Below are positions 7,415 to 16,430 of a stretch of 64,000 bases of DNA, piece after piece. The notes below the pieces were generated by a model, which saw only the letters and a list, made by a program, of their open reading frames with translations, ran no database searches and was not told where the DNA came from. The position numbers and the translations under genes were made by a program. The stretch is from the NCBI RefSeq assembly GCF_030812855.1, contig NZ_JAUSTK010000020.1:25717-89716 (forward strand). Reading direction: 5' to 3'. The DNA comes from Paenibacillus wynnii (GTDB lineage: Bacteria; Bacillota; Bacilli; Paenibacillales; Paenibacillaceae). Positions within the stretch are counted from its first letter, which is position 1; each line of letters begins with the position of its first letter.

Positions 7415-8824
7415 ATGAGTGTTCGCAGCAGGTGGTTGATGATTTCCGTTGGACTGGGGGTACTATTAAACCCACTTAATTCATCGATGATTTCTGTTGC
7501 TATTGCAAGGCTGCAAAATGTGTACCGCCTTGACTATACAGTAGTTTCCTGGATTATTTTTTCTTTCTACATTGCAAGTAGCGTCGCTCAACCTGTCATG
7601 GGGAAAGCCAGTGATTTATTCGGTCGCAAGAAGATATTTCTTACCGGGCTTGTTGTTTCCTTCGTTGCATCATTATTAGCGCCACTATCACCAAACTTTG
7701 GATGGCTCATCGTGTTCCGCATTGTGCAATCCATCGGAACAAGCATGATTGTGTCAGTTGGAATGGCCATTGTGCGAATTCATATTACGGAGAAACAGGC
7801 AACTGCACTATCAGTTTTATCTATATTCCTATCCGGAGCGGCAGCAATTGGACCCTTTATTGGCGGGGTTTTGATTCACTGGTGGGATTGGCCTGCTATC
7901 TTTTTTGTCAATATTCCATTCGTGGTTACGAGCTTTCTATTAGCTTGGAGGAATATTCCCAAGGACGAACTGCCAACATCTGTTGCACGGGGCATGTCCT
8001 TTCGTAAATGGTTTGATTTGATAGATGCGTCAGGGGTCCTGCTCTTCACAGTAGGTCTGGTTGCCTTGCTCGTTGGAGTACTGTCAGCAAAATCTTTTGG
8101 GCATGTCTCATTTGGGCATGTCATTGTCGGATTGATAGGCCTCTTTTCACTGGGGGTTTTCGTACGACATGAGTTAAAGGCGACGTCACCCTTTATTCCT
8201 TTACGCACATTCGCAAAATATCCTGCGATGACTTGGGTCAATGTCGAATTCATACTCGTAAACTTACTTTTTTACTCCATTTTTTTCGGGCTTCCGTCCT
8301 ACTTGCAGATGGTACGTCATGTCAGCGAATTCCATACTGGGATTCTCATGCTAAGCTTGGGTTTGTGCTCGCTTGTTGTTTCTCCAATAGCAGGAATATG
8401 GATAGATAAATCAGGACCTCGGCCAGCATTGCTGTTATCCGGAATACTGATGACACTTGGGTCAGTATGGATAGTGACATTAAATGAAACTTCACCGGTT
8501 ATCAGTGTGTGTTTGGCGTTAGCTGCATTCGGTGTTAGCAACGGGTTGAACAATGTCGGAATGCAAACAGCCTTGTTCAAAAGTTCTCCAAAAGAGATTA
8601 TCGGTGTAGCATCTGGAGTATTTATGACATCGAGATACCTGGGAACCATTCTCTCATCTTTGTTGCTAAGTATTGTAATGGGTGATAAGTTCAGCTCCGG
8701 GGGATTTCGATTGCTTGGGGCTATCCTCTCGGTAATTGCATTGTCCTTGGTATTCATGAGTTGGCGGCGCGCAGAGTCAGGGCAATTGGACACTAATTCA
8801 GCTGTGCACCACACAAAAAAATAA
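7415..8824 (+). CDS. MFS multidrug exporter, DHA2 (14-TM) type
   Basis: 469 residues with about 14 hydrophobic helices. It has the QacA/EmrB-like order: MISVAIARLQNVY in helix 1, WIIFSFYIASSVAQPVMGKASDLFGRKK loop with motif A (GKASDLFGRKK), and the antiporter motif C region (LSGAAAIGPFIGGVL). Start chosen at ATG 7415, because GGGGGGATC lies just before it; the in-frame ATG at 7382 has no ribosome site. Proton-driven drug or metabolite efflux, probably under the divergent LysR. Confidence 0.88.
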   Translation: MSVRSRWLMISVGLGVLLNPLNSSMISVAIARLQNVYRLDYTVVSWIIFSFYIASSVAQPVMGKASDLFGRKKIFLTGLVVSFVASLLAPLSPNFGWLIVFRIVQSIGTSMIVSVGMAIVRIHITEKQATALSVLSIFLSGAAAIGPFIGGVLIHWWDWPAIFFVNIPFVVTSFLLAWRNIPKDELPTSVARGMSFRKWFDLIDASGVLLFTVGLVALLVGVLSAKSFGHVSFGHVIVGLIGLFSLGVFVRHELKATSPFIPLRTFAKYPAMTWVNVEFILVNLLFYSIFFGLPSYLQMVRHVSEFHTGILMLSLGLCSLVVSPIAGIWIDKSGPRPALLLSGILMTLGSVWIVTLNETSPVISVCLALAAFGVSNGLNNVGMQTALFKSSPKEIIGVASGVFMTSRYLGTILSSLLLSIVMGDKFSSGGFRLLGAILSVIALSLVFMSWRRAESGQLDTNSAVHHTKK

Positions 8825-8843
8825 CCCCTATGGGGTTTTATCT
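8822..8843 (+). terminator. Short hairpin at the exporter stop codon
   Basis: AACCCC-TAT-GGGGTT then TTATCTT; it overlaps the stop codon. Confidence 0.5.
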
Positions 8844-8861
8844 TAACAATCTAAGTCCGCT
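8838..8861 (+). repeat. 24-base repeat, left copy
   Basis: The 24 bases starting TTATCTTAACAATCTAAGTC recur at 24595-24618 with one mismatch. Both copies abut sequences of the lsa/isoprenoid-synthase block or its scar (see findings). Confidence 0.65.
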
Positions 8862-8893
8862 TAAGATCTGGGATTGAGTGATGTTATTTAAAA

Positions 8894-8928
8894 CAAAAAA
8901 ACGACTCCGTCATAAGAGGAAGCCGCTT
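8894..8928 (-). terminator. Terminator of the isoprenoid-synthase gene
   Basis: Reverse strand CGGCTTCC-tcttatgac-GGAGTCG followed by TTTTTTTG. Confidence 0.7.
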
Positions 8929-8983
8929 TTGGTGTAGAAATTTGCGATTGTAATTCAAATGGCTAAGCCTTCTGATTTTTTAA

Positions 8984-11371
8984 TTAGCGATCTCGACTAA
9001 CAATATAGTTCAATAGATGCTTCAGAAAAGCAGTATTATGGGACATTTTATTCAACGTTTCTATGGCAAGGCAATAGTGTTCCCACATCTCTTTTCTGGC
9101 CCCTTCCTGACCAAGGATGGCTACAAAAGTTGAACTGTTGTTCTCGACATCCTTCTGGGTGGGTTTGCCAAGTACGAGCAGATCTCCTTCCAAATCAAGC
9201 AAATCATCCTTAATCTGAAAAGCAATGCCCGCATGGTAGGCGAATTTCTTCAAAGCTTCGATTTCCGGCGCCTTAACCTGAGCTAGAATGGCAGGCATTA
9301 CCAGAGAGGCCTCAAATGCAGTTCCTGTTTTGTAAAAGCAGATCATATTCAATTGCTCGAGTGTTAATGCTTTTCCTTTGGAATGCAAATCCATCGCCTG
9401 TCCCATACATGTATCTTCTGCCTTTTGGGCCGAATATTGCATTAAGGTTAACACGGTTTTAGCATCAAACGAGTGAAGTGACGTCTGTTCTTCAATCCCC
9501 TTTTGAATTAAAAATAGACCGGTTAACTCCGCCGTGGCGCTATTGTAAACTTGATGCAGAGTTGGACGTCCTCTTCGGGTAGAGGCATTATCTTGGGATG
9601 GCAAATCATCGAAGATTAGAGATGCAGTATGCAAATATTCCAATGATCTCAAAAGCGGCACTATTGCCGATGGCTGTAATCCATATTCGTTCACACCCAT
9701 GACCCAAGCCAATAATGGTCGTATACGCTTCCCGTCTCCTTCGAGACTGTAATTGGCAGCATCAATAAGCGTATCTTTTATCGGTGAAATCCCGTTAGCT
9801 TTGATAATCTGCAATTCGTTGTTGATCTGTTGGCGGACATTTTTGATCGTGTCTTGAAAATCTTCCTTTTCCTTCTGGTTGTTCTTTAGAATGGTAACCA
9901 TCTGGTCCCGAAGCAGTTTGTCGAAGAAATCCACATCATCCGCTTTTTGAACCATATATTGCACAAGACGATTGAATTCCGGGTTACCGGCAGCAAAGAT
10001 CCCCATAATTTCGTTATACTTTTCAGGACCTAAACGTGCTTTACAGCGTTTGAGACCGTTGATTGCGCGATCTAAAATCACCTCACGCGTCTTGGCATCA
10101 GACTGATACACATTATGAATTAGATGAGAAATTACTGCCCAGTATAATTCAAATGGGTTGATCAGATCTGAACGCAGATCATGGTATTTCAAATAATAAG
10201 TATATGGTGTAACAGCACCGTCATTCATATCGTCAAACATATCCGCAAAATCGTCTGCGAGCTGATTGTAAATACCATATAAGAATGTTCGCTGATCAAA
10301 ACCCTCATCCAAAGGTGCACTGATTACGGAACGGACAATCAATCGGGAAGAAGAGGATTTCAGTATGATAGGTATATAAAGTTCCTCATTGGTATAGTTC
10401 TTGTTCGATAAATCTTTAACACGGTCTATATCTTGGGAATGAAAAAAAACATAGGACTGCTCGAAGAAAGTTTCCTGTGTATCCGCCCGCTGATGTTCTT
10501 TAATATACTCAAAAGCATCCCGGAGTTCTGAATGCACGTATTGTATTATTTCCATGTTATTACTTCCGCCCCAGCCACTGAGCTCTGGTACAATTCCCGT
10601 GAGAAGCGCGGTACGTATCATATTGGAATAAAGTTCTTTCTCTTCGTCGGTTAAGACCCCGGAATCCAGAAGATCGTCAATGAACGGATAGGTTAGACCG
10701 TATGAATAACCAAGTCTGATGGCTTCATCAAGCCTTTGGGCCCGTTCTGCAGACGATATTTCATCGTCCATCTCTTCAACCACATGCATGATAACTCCGA
10801 TGATGATTTTGATCAGCTTGCGCTGGGCATGCTCGGCATTCATTTCTTTTGGAATATTGGCAGAGACGTCCTTGAGTTTATCGATCAGCCATATTACAGC
10901 GGATTCTATACTTTCCTTCTGAGCCCATCGGTACAACCCAGCTAAACTCAATTGCTCGGATTGGCCACCACCTTTTGTTACGGTGGAACTAGTCAAGTGA
11001 TTTTTGATGTCAGCAACTGCACGCTGAATCCGGGTCTGAGTGTCAGGAGAATCCAGAGCCTTGCCTAGATCCCTCATGTAAATATAGCTGATGCTGCGAT
11101 CTAAGTAATCATCAAGTTTACCTGTGTGATCCAGCCACCCTATGTATCTTCGATAATCCTGAGAATCAGGTTTTCTGGTTCCCCTCGAAAACAATGATAG
11201 CCATGAACGTTTGTTAATATGGTTCCTTTTCCACAATTGAAAATCTTCTGTCAGTGTAGGCACATAAGTCTTCTCCATAACCTGCATATAAAGGGATGCA
11301 AAATACTGAGCCGCCTTCTGCTCAGCCTGTCGATACCATGTATCGGCTTGATCTGTATATTCACTTTTCAT
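8984..11371 (-). CDS. Large two-module isoprenoid synthase-like protein (polyprenyl synthetase C-half)
   Basis: 795 residues. The C-half (about 515-795) is a full trans-isoprenyl diphosphate synthase: GDGKRIRP (545-552), first Asp-rich motif DDLPSQD (588-594) followed by RRGRP, and second motif KDDLLD (721-726). The N-half (about 1-500) is all-helical and has its own acidic segments: YPFIDDLLD (228-236) and ADDFADMFDDMND (372-384), which look like degenerate class I synthase motifs. So it may be a second isoprenoid-type domain, for example a terpene cyclase or coupling enzyme, fused to a chain-elongating synthase. Product unknown. It lies downstream of an ABC-F gene with a terminator between. 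No membrane helix. Confidence 0.8.
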   Translation of the reverse strand: MKSEYTDQADTWYRQAEQKAAQYFASLYMQVMEKTYVPTLTEDFQLWKRNHINKRSWLSLFSRGTRKPDSQDYRRYIGWLDHTGKLDDYLDRSISYIYMRDLGKALDSPDTQTRIQRAVADIKNHLTSSTVTKGGGQSEQLSLAGLYRWAQKESIESAVIWLIDKLKDVSANIPKEMNAEHAQRKLIKIIIGVIMHVVEEMDDEISSAERAQRLDEAIRLGYSYGLTYPFIDDLLDSGVLTDEEKELYSNMIRTALLTGIVPELSGWGGSNNMEIIQYVHSELRDAFEYIKEHQRADTQETFFEQSYVFFHSQDIDRVKDLSNKNYTNEELYIPIILKSSSSRLIVRSVISAPLDEGFDQRTFLYGIYNQLADDFADMFDDMNDGAVTPYTYYLKYHDLRSDLINPFELYWAVISHLIHNVYQSDAKTREVILDRAINGLKRCKARLGPEKYNEIMGIFAAGNPEFNRLVQYMVQKADDVDFFDKLLRDQMVTILKNNQKEKEDFQDTIKNVRQQINNELQIIKANGISPIKDTLIDAANYSLEGDGKRIRPLLAWVMGVNEYGLQPSAIVPLLRSLEYLHTASLIFDDLPSQDNASTRRGRPTLHQVYNSATAELTGLFLIQKGIEEQTSLHSFDAKTVLTLMQYSAQKAEDTCMGQAMDLHSKGKALTLEQLNMICFYKTGTAFEASLVMPAILAQVKAPEIEALKKFAYHAGIAFQIKDDLLDLEGDLLVLGKPTQKDVENNSSTFVAILGQEGARKEMWEHYCLAIETLNKMSHNTAFLKHLLNYIVSRDR

Positions 11372-11504
11372 ATGATGGATTACCTCAACTTCTGTTTTTG
11401 TTAAACATATATGATCCTATTCACAACATAATACGGGAAAATATCACTGGGGTTACGAAAAGGATCGAACAACTTCTTCTCCTAAAGATAACAGAGAAAA
11501 TACA

Positions 11505-11533
11505 AAAAAGCGCCAGTTAATTGGCGCTTTTTC
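11505..11533 (-). terminator. Terminator of the ABC-F gene
   Basis: AAAAAGCGCCA-attaa-TGGCGCTTTTTT on the reverse strand; perfect stem and T-run. Confidence 0.88.
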
Positions 11534-11543
11534 AAAGTAAATC

Positions 11544-13022
11544 TTAAAGTTCGATGGTCTTTGTTGCAACATTTTTGCAAAATTCCTTGTCATGCTCCAC
11601 AAATAGAATGGTTGGTGAATACTCCAGCAGTAGCTCTTCAATTTGCATGCGGGAAATAATATCAATGAAATTAAGCGGTTCATCCCAAATATGCAAATGG
11701 ACCTTCTCACTGAGACTTTTTGCGATCAGTACTTTCTTCTTTTGACCTCCGCTAAAAGTTGAAATATCCTTTTCAAATTGAACTCTGGAAAAATCAAGCT
11801 TTCTAAGAATCGATTTGAAGAGACTCTCATCAATGCCGTTGTCGGCAGCAAAATCAGATAAGTTGCCCTGAAGATGGGATGTGTCCTGAGATACGTAGGA
11901 TATTTCCAACTGACTATCCTTACTTAGGGTGCCTGTAAAGTTTATTTCCTCACCGCAAATTAGTTTGATAATACTTGATTTACCAGAGCCGTTTCTACCG
12001 GAAAGCGCAATTCGGTCACCTTGCTCAATTGAAAAACTAAGATCTTCACATACCCTCTTCTCAGCGTAGAAAATCGAAACCTCATCAAGCTCAACAAGTT
12101 GGTTTTTATGATAAGCAAGCTGCGAAATCTTCAAGCTGTCGGAGCTCTCGATATTTTTAAGGAGTTTAGACTTCTCATCAATCGCAGATTGCTGCCTTTG
12201 TTCAATGGCTTTAGAGCGTTTCATCATTTTAGCAGCCTTGTGGCCAATGTATCCTTTATCCACCTTAGAGCCGGAGTTTCTTGTTCCGTTTTTTGTTTTT
12301 TCCACTTCGTGTGACCAATTGCCCGTCCGTTTAGCAGAACTTGATAATCGACTTATATCTCTTCTAAGTTTTTCGTCCTCCGCTAGTTCAAAGTTATCTT
12401 GTCTCGTCTTATTCTCCCACCAACTGGAAAAGTCACCTTTTTGAATTTCAATGTTGGTCTTATTAATTGAGAGAATATGGTCTACACAGTTATCTAGAAA
12501 TGATCTGTCGTGAGACACCAGAATAAACCCACTTTTGGAATTGAGATATTGACTGACTAGTTTTCTTGCCTCCATGTCAAGGTGATTCGTTGGTTCATCA
12601 ATTAACAGGAAACTATTTTCCTTAAGAAATAATGCAGCCAGTAATACTTTTGTTTGCTCACCGTTCGACAGCGAATTAAATGACCGATATAAAACATCTT
12701 CGGAAACCTTCAGCAATGAAAGCTCACGTACTAATTCCCAGTGAATATAGTCTGGATATATTTGGTTAATTACATCAAGGGTATTATATTCCTTGTTTTC
12801 AATGTGGAAAGGAAAATACTCAAAGCTCACTTTAGCAGAAATATTTCCGCTGTATTCATATTTACCAAGCAACAAGTTGAGAAAGGTGGTCTTCCCTCTA
12901 CCGTTTCTTCCCGTAAATCCTAATTTCCAATCTGTATCCATTTGAAAACTTACGTTCTCAAATATGTTATCGTAACTGCCATCATAGGCATACGTAAGGT
13001 TTGTAACATTTATTAATGACAT
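11544..13022 (-). CDS. Lsa-type ABC-F ribosomal protection protein
   Basis: 492 residues, two ABC domains without membrane helices. First: Walker A GRNGRGKTT (about 39-47), signature LSNGEQ, Walker B LLIDEPTNHLD. Charged linker with many Lys/Arg between the domains (about 210-300). Second: Walker A GRNGSGKSS, signature FSGGQKKK, Walker B HIWDEPLNFID. The N-terminus (MSLINVTNLTYAYDGSYDNIFENVSF) is strongly Lsa-like. Family members protect the 50S subunit from lincosamides, streptogramin A and pleuromutilins. The gene has an attenuator-like leader. Not an exporter despite the ABC name. Confidence 0.9.
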   Translation of the reverse strand: MSLINVTNLTYAYDGSYDNIFENVSFQMDTDWKLGFTGRNGRGKTTFLNLLLGKYEYSGNISAKVSFEYFPFHIENKEYNTLDVINQIYPDYIHWELVRELSLLKVSEDVLYRSFNSLSNGEQTKVLLAALFLKENSFLLIDEPTNHLDMEARKLVSQYLNSKSGFILVSHDRSFLDNCVDHILSINKTNIEIQKGDFSSWWENKTRQDNFELAEDEKLRRDISRLSSSAKRTGNWSHEVEKTKNGTRNSGSKVDKGYIGHKAAKMMKRSKAIEQRQQSAIDEKSKLLKNIESSDSLKISQLAYHKNQLVELDEVSIFYAEKRVCEDLSFSIEQGDRIALSGRNGSGKSSIIKLICGEEINFTGTLSKDSQLEISYVSQDTSHLQGNLSDFAADNGIDESLFKSILRKLDFSRVQFEKDISTFSGGQKKKVLIAKSLSEKVHLHIWDEPLNFIDIISRMQIEELLLEYSPTILFVEHDKEFCKNVATKTIEL

Positions 13023-13032
13023 ATTGATCTCC

Positions 13033-13109
13033 TCCTGTATTTACAAATATAAAAAGCCACAAGAAAGTTACTTTCTTGTGGCTCAAATAAATACAGCAAA
13101 TCGAACCCA
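13033..13109 (+). repeat. 77-bp repeat, copy 1 (ABC-F leader)
   Basis: Matches 24636-24712 at 74 of 77 positions by eye, same orientation. It spans the leader terminator and the bases just upstream of the ABC-F ribosome site. Confidence 0.85.
13051..13083 (-). terminator. Premature terminator in the ABC-F leader
   Basis: AGCCACAAGAAAG-TA-ACTTTCTTGTGGCT (27-base near-perfect palindrome) followed by TTTTTATATTT on the reverse strand. AGGAGGAG and the ABC-F ATG follow. Confidence 0.8.
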
Positions 13110-13167
13110 CGATGGAGTTAGATAAGGATATATCTTTGAGTTAAAAAGAATAGTAGCTTTCTTGCAT

Positions 13168-13220
13168 AAAAATAATAAAACAGCGGTCTACATCCGCTTC
13201 GGCATGTTTTTATTATTTTT
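13168..13220. terminator. Long hairpin after the tandem-KdpD gene
   Basis: AAAAATAATAAAACA and TGTTTTTATTATTTTT flank GCGG-tctacat-CCGC. It can act as terminator on either strand: for the kdp-side gene read on the reverse strand, or as part of the ABC-F leader. Confidence 0.6.
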
Positions 13221-13355
13221 ACTAATCCGCAAGAAATCCTACATTATCCTTTTCAACCCCAATCCTTTAAGTAAAGTCAGCTTATCATACCCATATGTTA
13301 TTTTCAACAACGGGCACTTATTGCAATATGTTAATTCATTTCCCAACACATTCTT

Positions 13356-15689
13356 TTACCGTACCGGCTCTGTAACCTCTGGATCAAAATCCGCAACGAT
13401 CAGCATATCCATATGACGGGCATGCCTGAGCAAATAATGGACGAAGCTTTCTTTGAACAAAGTACGCCAAAGTGGTTTCCGTGACTGCCCGATGATAAGC
13501 TGTGTCGCCTGTACTTCGTTCATCCTATTTAATAAATGCTGATGTATATTAGTGCTGCTGACTGCCTCAGTCACCTCAATTTTCCCGCCAAGCCGTTCCG
13601 ATAAATGCCGAAGCACGTCCAGCCGTTTCTGCTCCTCATGCGTTCGTGCCACGCCGCAATGCACATAATGCACGTACCATTCTGCTTTCAAGCGGTGTGC
13701 TATGCGGAATCCGCGTCGTATCAGACGTTCCGCACGCGGTCCCATGTCCACACAGACGAAAATCACCTCACGCCTGCTCCACGATCCCCGTAAGGAAGTA
13801 TCCCGATTCCATGCCTCCAGCCGTTCATCTACATCATCCGCAATTTCGCGGAGGGCCAGTTCCCGTAGTGCAATCAAATTACCAATCTTAAAAAAGGATT
13901 CCAGCGCCTGGTTCACTTTCTCGGACGCGTAAATTTTTCCTTCCCGCATCCGCTCCTGCAGCATTTGCGGTGTTACGTCGATTAGTTCTACCTCGCTTGC
14001 CATTCTCAAAATGGCATCCGGCACGGTTTCCCGAACCCGTACACCGGTTAACTGTGCTACCGCGTCGTTTAAGCTTTCCAGATGCTGTACATTCACGGTT
14101 GTAATGACGGAAATGCCGTTTTCCAATAGACGGACAACATCTTCATATCTTTTTCTAGTCTGACTGCCGGGTACGTTGGTGTGCGCCAATTCATCAACCA
14201 ACACAACCTCTGGGTGCCGGGAAATAATTGCATCTGTATCCATTTCTTCCAGTTGCGTTGACTGATATTGAATCCTGGCACGAGGGATAATTGTTAAATC
14301 GCCTATTTGCTCCCTTGTTTCCTTTCTACCGTGGGTTTCGAGGAGACCGATAACAATATCGATTCCTCTGTTTAATAGTAGGTTACCTTCCTGCAGCATT
14401 TTGAAAGTTTTCCCCACTCCGGGCGCTGCACCGATATATACTTTAAAGGTTCCGTGGCGAATCCTTTCAATTTTCTCCTCCATCTCTTGACTGGTCAACC
14501 GATGAAAAGGCTCTTCTGACTCTTTCACACTCGGTTTTATGGGTAAAATCCGCTCCCCTTCCTGCTCTGCGCGGTCCGCCATCAGAAACACATCAATATT
14601 TCGTGTTTTTCGCAGTACGCGGTTTGCGATGGAGCCCTGCCACTTCTCTTGCCAACGGCTCTTATTGGAGTGCCCCATTACGATTCGGGTCACATTGTTT
14701 TGAGTCGCAAAACGCACCAATAGAGAAGGAAGCTGACGTAGATGGGTCAGATGAAGCTCTCCAAACTTGGCATCCACTCGATCTACTAGCTTCACTATAG
14801 AACGCTTGAAGGACTGCTGTTCCTTCGTCAACGGCCGATTTGGGATGACAAACGTCACTACAATTAGATCACCACCCAGCCGCTTAGCGATTTGTTGGCC
14901 TCTTCTAACATAGAGTGAACCGTTCCAATGGTATTGCGTGGATACCAATATCCGCTCAGTGGCACCGGAAGGACCGATGAGTCCCTGATCTTCCCGATGT
15001 TTTTCAAGTGAATCGTTGACACCTTCAGCCACTAAACGCAGGGACAGTTCACGAAGTACCCCTAGATTTCCTCGTCGGGACAATGCAGGATGCGTCTCAC
15101 CACCCAAAACGCCTTCCTCTATTCGCTTCAGTATGGTTTCCGGGGATACATCGATTAGGCGAACTTCATCCGCAAATTCTAGCGTATTCAAAGGTACCGT
15201 TTCTTCTGCCCGAATTCCCGTCATTTGAAAAATGATCTCTCCTACTCCTGCCAACTCGTAAACATTGATGGTCGTAATCACACTGATGCCGTTATCCATC
15301 AAATAACGGATATCTTCCAGACGCGTTGGAAAGCGGGCACCTATGCGATTGCGATGAGCCAGACCATCTACCAACAGGACCTCTGGATTCCGTTCCAGTA
15401 GCGCTTCCAGAGGGAGGTCTTTCTGCTCCTTGCCATCTTTCCACCAATGGATGCTGGGAACACGTTCAAGATTCTCGAGCTGCTGAACGGTTTCCACTCG
15501 TTGCATGGTCGAAACGGCACTGATTACTACATCTATCCCTTGCTGCTTTAAATGCTTGCCTTCTTCCAGCATATTGTATGTTTTTCCCGACCCGCTCACG
15601 GACCCGATAATGATCTTTAGCCTTCCCCGATGCAGTTGATATATGGAATACAAGATTTCTTCCGGGGTTTTTCGTTTATACGGCGCCAT
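13356..15689 (-). CDS. KdpD-like protein: two tandem sensor/USP modules, no histidine kinase
   Basis: 777 residues built from two head-to-tail copies of the KdpD N-terminal unit, each a KdpD ATP-binding domain followed by a universal-stress-like domain. Copy 2 (about 405-777) is canonical: Walker A GAAPGVGKT (420-428), VDELAHTN, TTVNVQHLESLND. Copy 1 (about 10-385) is divergent: GSVSGSGKT (29-37), VDGLAHRN, TTINVYELAGVGE. There are no transmembrane helices, H-box or kinase ATP domain. It is downstream of kdpC, so it probably senses K+ status or c-di-AMP and modulates Kdp or the full KdpD. AGGAGG-like site before ATG. Confidence 0.88.
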   Translation of the reverse strand: MAPYKRKTPEEILYSIYQLHRGRLKIIIGSVSGSGKTYNMLEEGKHLKQQGIDVVISAVSTMQRVETVQQLENLERVPSIHWWKDGKEQKDLPLEALLERNPEVLLVDGLAHRNRIGARFPTRLEDIRYLMDNGISVITTINVYELAGVGEIIFQMTGIRAEETVPLNTLEFADEVRLIDVSPETILKRIEEGVLGGETHPALSRRGNLGVLRELSLRLVAEGVNDSLEKHREDQGLIGPSGATERILVSTQYHWNGSLYVRRGQQIAKRLGGDLIVVTFVIPNRPLTKEQQSFKRSIVKLVDRVDAKFGELHLTHLRQLPSLLVRFATQNNVTRIVMGHSNKSRWQEKWQGSIANRVLRKTRNIDVFLMADRAEQEGERILPIKPSVKESEEPFHRLTSQEMEEKIERIRHGTFKVYIGAAPGVGKTFKMLQEGNLLLNRGIDIVIGLLETHGRKETREQIGDLTIIPRARIQYQSTQLEEMDTDAIISRHPEVVLVDELAHTNVPGSQTRKRYEDVVRLLENGISVITTVNVQHLESLNDAVAQLTGVRVRETVPDAILRMASEVELIDVTPQMLQERMREGKIYASEKVNQALESFFKIGNLIALRELALREIADDVDERLEAWNRDTSLRGSWSRREVIFVCVDMGPRAERLIRRGFRIAHRLKAEWYVHYVHCGVARTHEEQKRLDVLRHLSERLGGKIEVTEAVSSTNIHQHLLNRMNEVQATQLIIGQSRKPLWRTLFKESFVHYLLRHARHMDMLIVADFDPEVTEPVR

Positions 15690-15732
15690 TCTTTAACCTC
15701 CTTTCACCATTTACTTGAATCCTATCGAAAAC

Positions 15733-15763
15733 TACCCTGTCCGCAATCAACGCAGACAGGGTA
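15733..15763 (-). terminator. Intercistronic stem-loop kdpC / tandem-KdpD
   Basis: ACCCTGTC-t-GC..GC-g-GACAGGGT with AGTTTTCG after it on the reverse strand. The weak T-run suggests partial termination that lowers expression of the last gene. Confidence 0.5.
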
Positions 15764-15771
15764 CAAGCTTG

Positions 15772-16392
15772 CTATTTCGCCGGTATTTCCGATAAAGCCA
15801 TATTCAGCTTCAACACATTGACACGTTCCTCACCAAACAACCCAAGATCGCGGCCTTCGGTATATTTTCCCACCAAGTCTTCCAGTTCATTGGCTGGGAT
15901 ACCGGTCAGGCTGCTGATTCTTGGAACCTGCACCATTGCCGCAACGGGAGAGATATGCGGGTCCAGTCCGGAACCTGAATTGGTAATCAGATCAACCGGT
16001 AGTTTATTCAAAGGCACTTCCGGATTATCCAACTGCCACTGGGTAATGAAATCTTTCGTCCGCTGCTGCATATCCGGGTTAGATGGTCCGTAGTTGTTGG
16101 AGCCTGAAGCCTCAGCTTTATAATCAATACTCGATACCCTGCTATGGAAAAGCGCCGGATCTGTAAAGTTCTGGCCGATCAATTCTGAGCCTATAACCAC
16201 TCCGGCATCATTTTTGAGCAAACTGCCATTCGCCTGTGACGGCATAACTACCTGGGCAATCGCTGTAGAAGCCAAGGGATAAATAATCCCGCAGAGCACT
16301 ATAAAGACCAAACTGAGCCGCGCCACCATTAAGAAATAGGAACTTGTGGACATGGATTGCTGTTCTTCTTCCGTTTCGATAGAGTTCACCAT
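15772..16392 (-). CDS. kdpC: K+-transporting ATPase subunit C
   Basis: 206 residues with one N-terminal membrane helix (about 20-42, LSLVFIVLCGIIYPLASTAI). Then come the family stretches GSELIGQNF, FHSRVSSIDY, NYGPSNPD, NSGSGLDPHISPVAAMVQVPRI, and FGEERVNVLKLN near the end. It is a periplasm-facing stabiliser of the KdpA/KdpB complex. AAAGGATGA precedes ATG at 16392. It is 38 bases downstream of kdpB. Confidence 0.95.
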   Translation of the reverse strand: MVNSIETEEEQQSMSTSSYFLMVARLSLVFIVLCGIIYPLASTAIAQVVMPSQANGSLLKNDAGVVIGSELIGQNFTDPALFHSRVSSIDYKAEASGSNNYGPSNPDMQQRTKDFITQWQLDNPEVPLNKLPVDLITNSGSGLDPHISPVAAMVQVPRISSLTGIPANELEDLVGKYTEGRDLGLFGEERVNVLKLNMALSEIPAK

Positions 16393-16430
16393 AATACTGT
16401 CATCCTTTCATGCCTATAGTCAATATAGCG

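Larger units (their letters stand above)
13023..13225 (-). promoter_or_regulatory. Attenuator-like leader of the ABC-F gene
   Basis: On the reverse strand the leader has, in order, a long A/T-sided hairpin (13168-13220), a possible pentapeptide frame MPKRM (13188-13205), a possible octapeptide MQESYYSF (13141-13167), and an intrinsic terminator (13051-13083) only 29 bases before the gene. CAAGAAAG in the octapeptide frame repeats the terminator's 5' arm and could pair with its 3' arm CTTTCTTG. This is the layout of ribosome-mediated attenuation known for ABC-F resistance genes. Neither mini-ORF has a good ribosome site. Confidence 0.6.
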
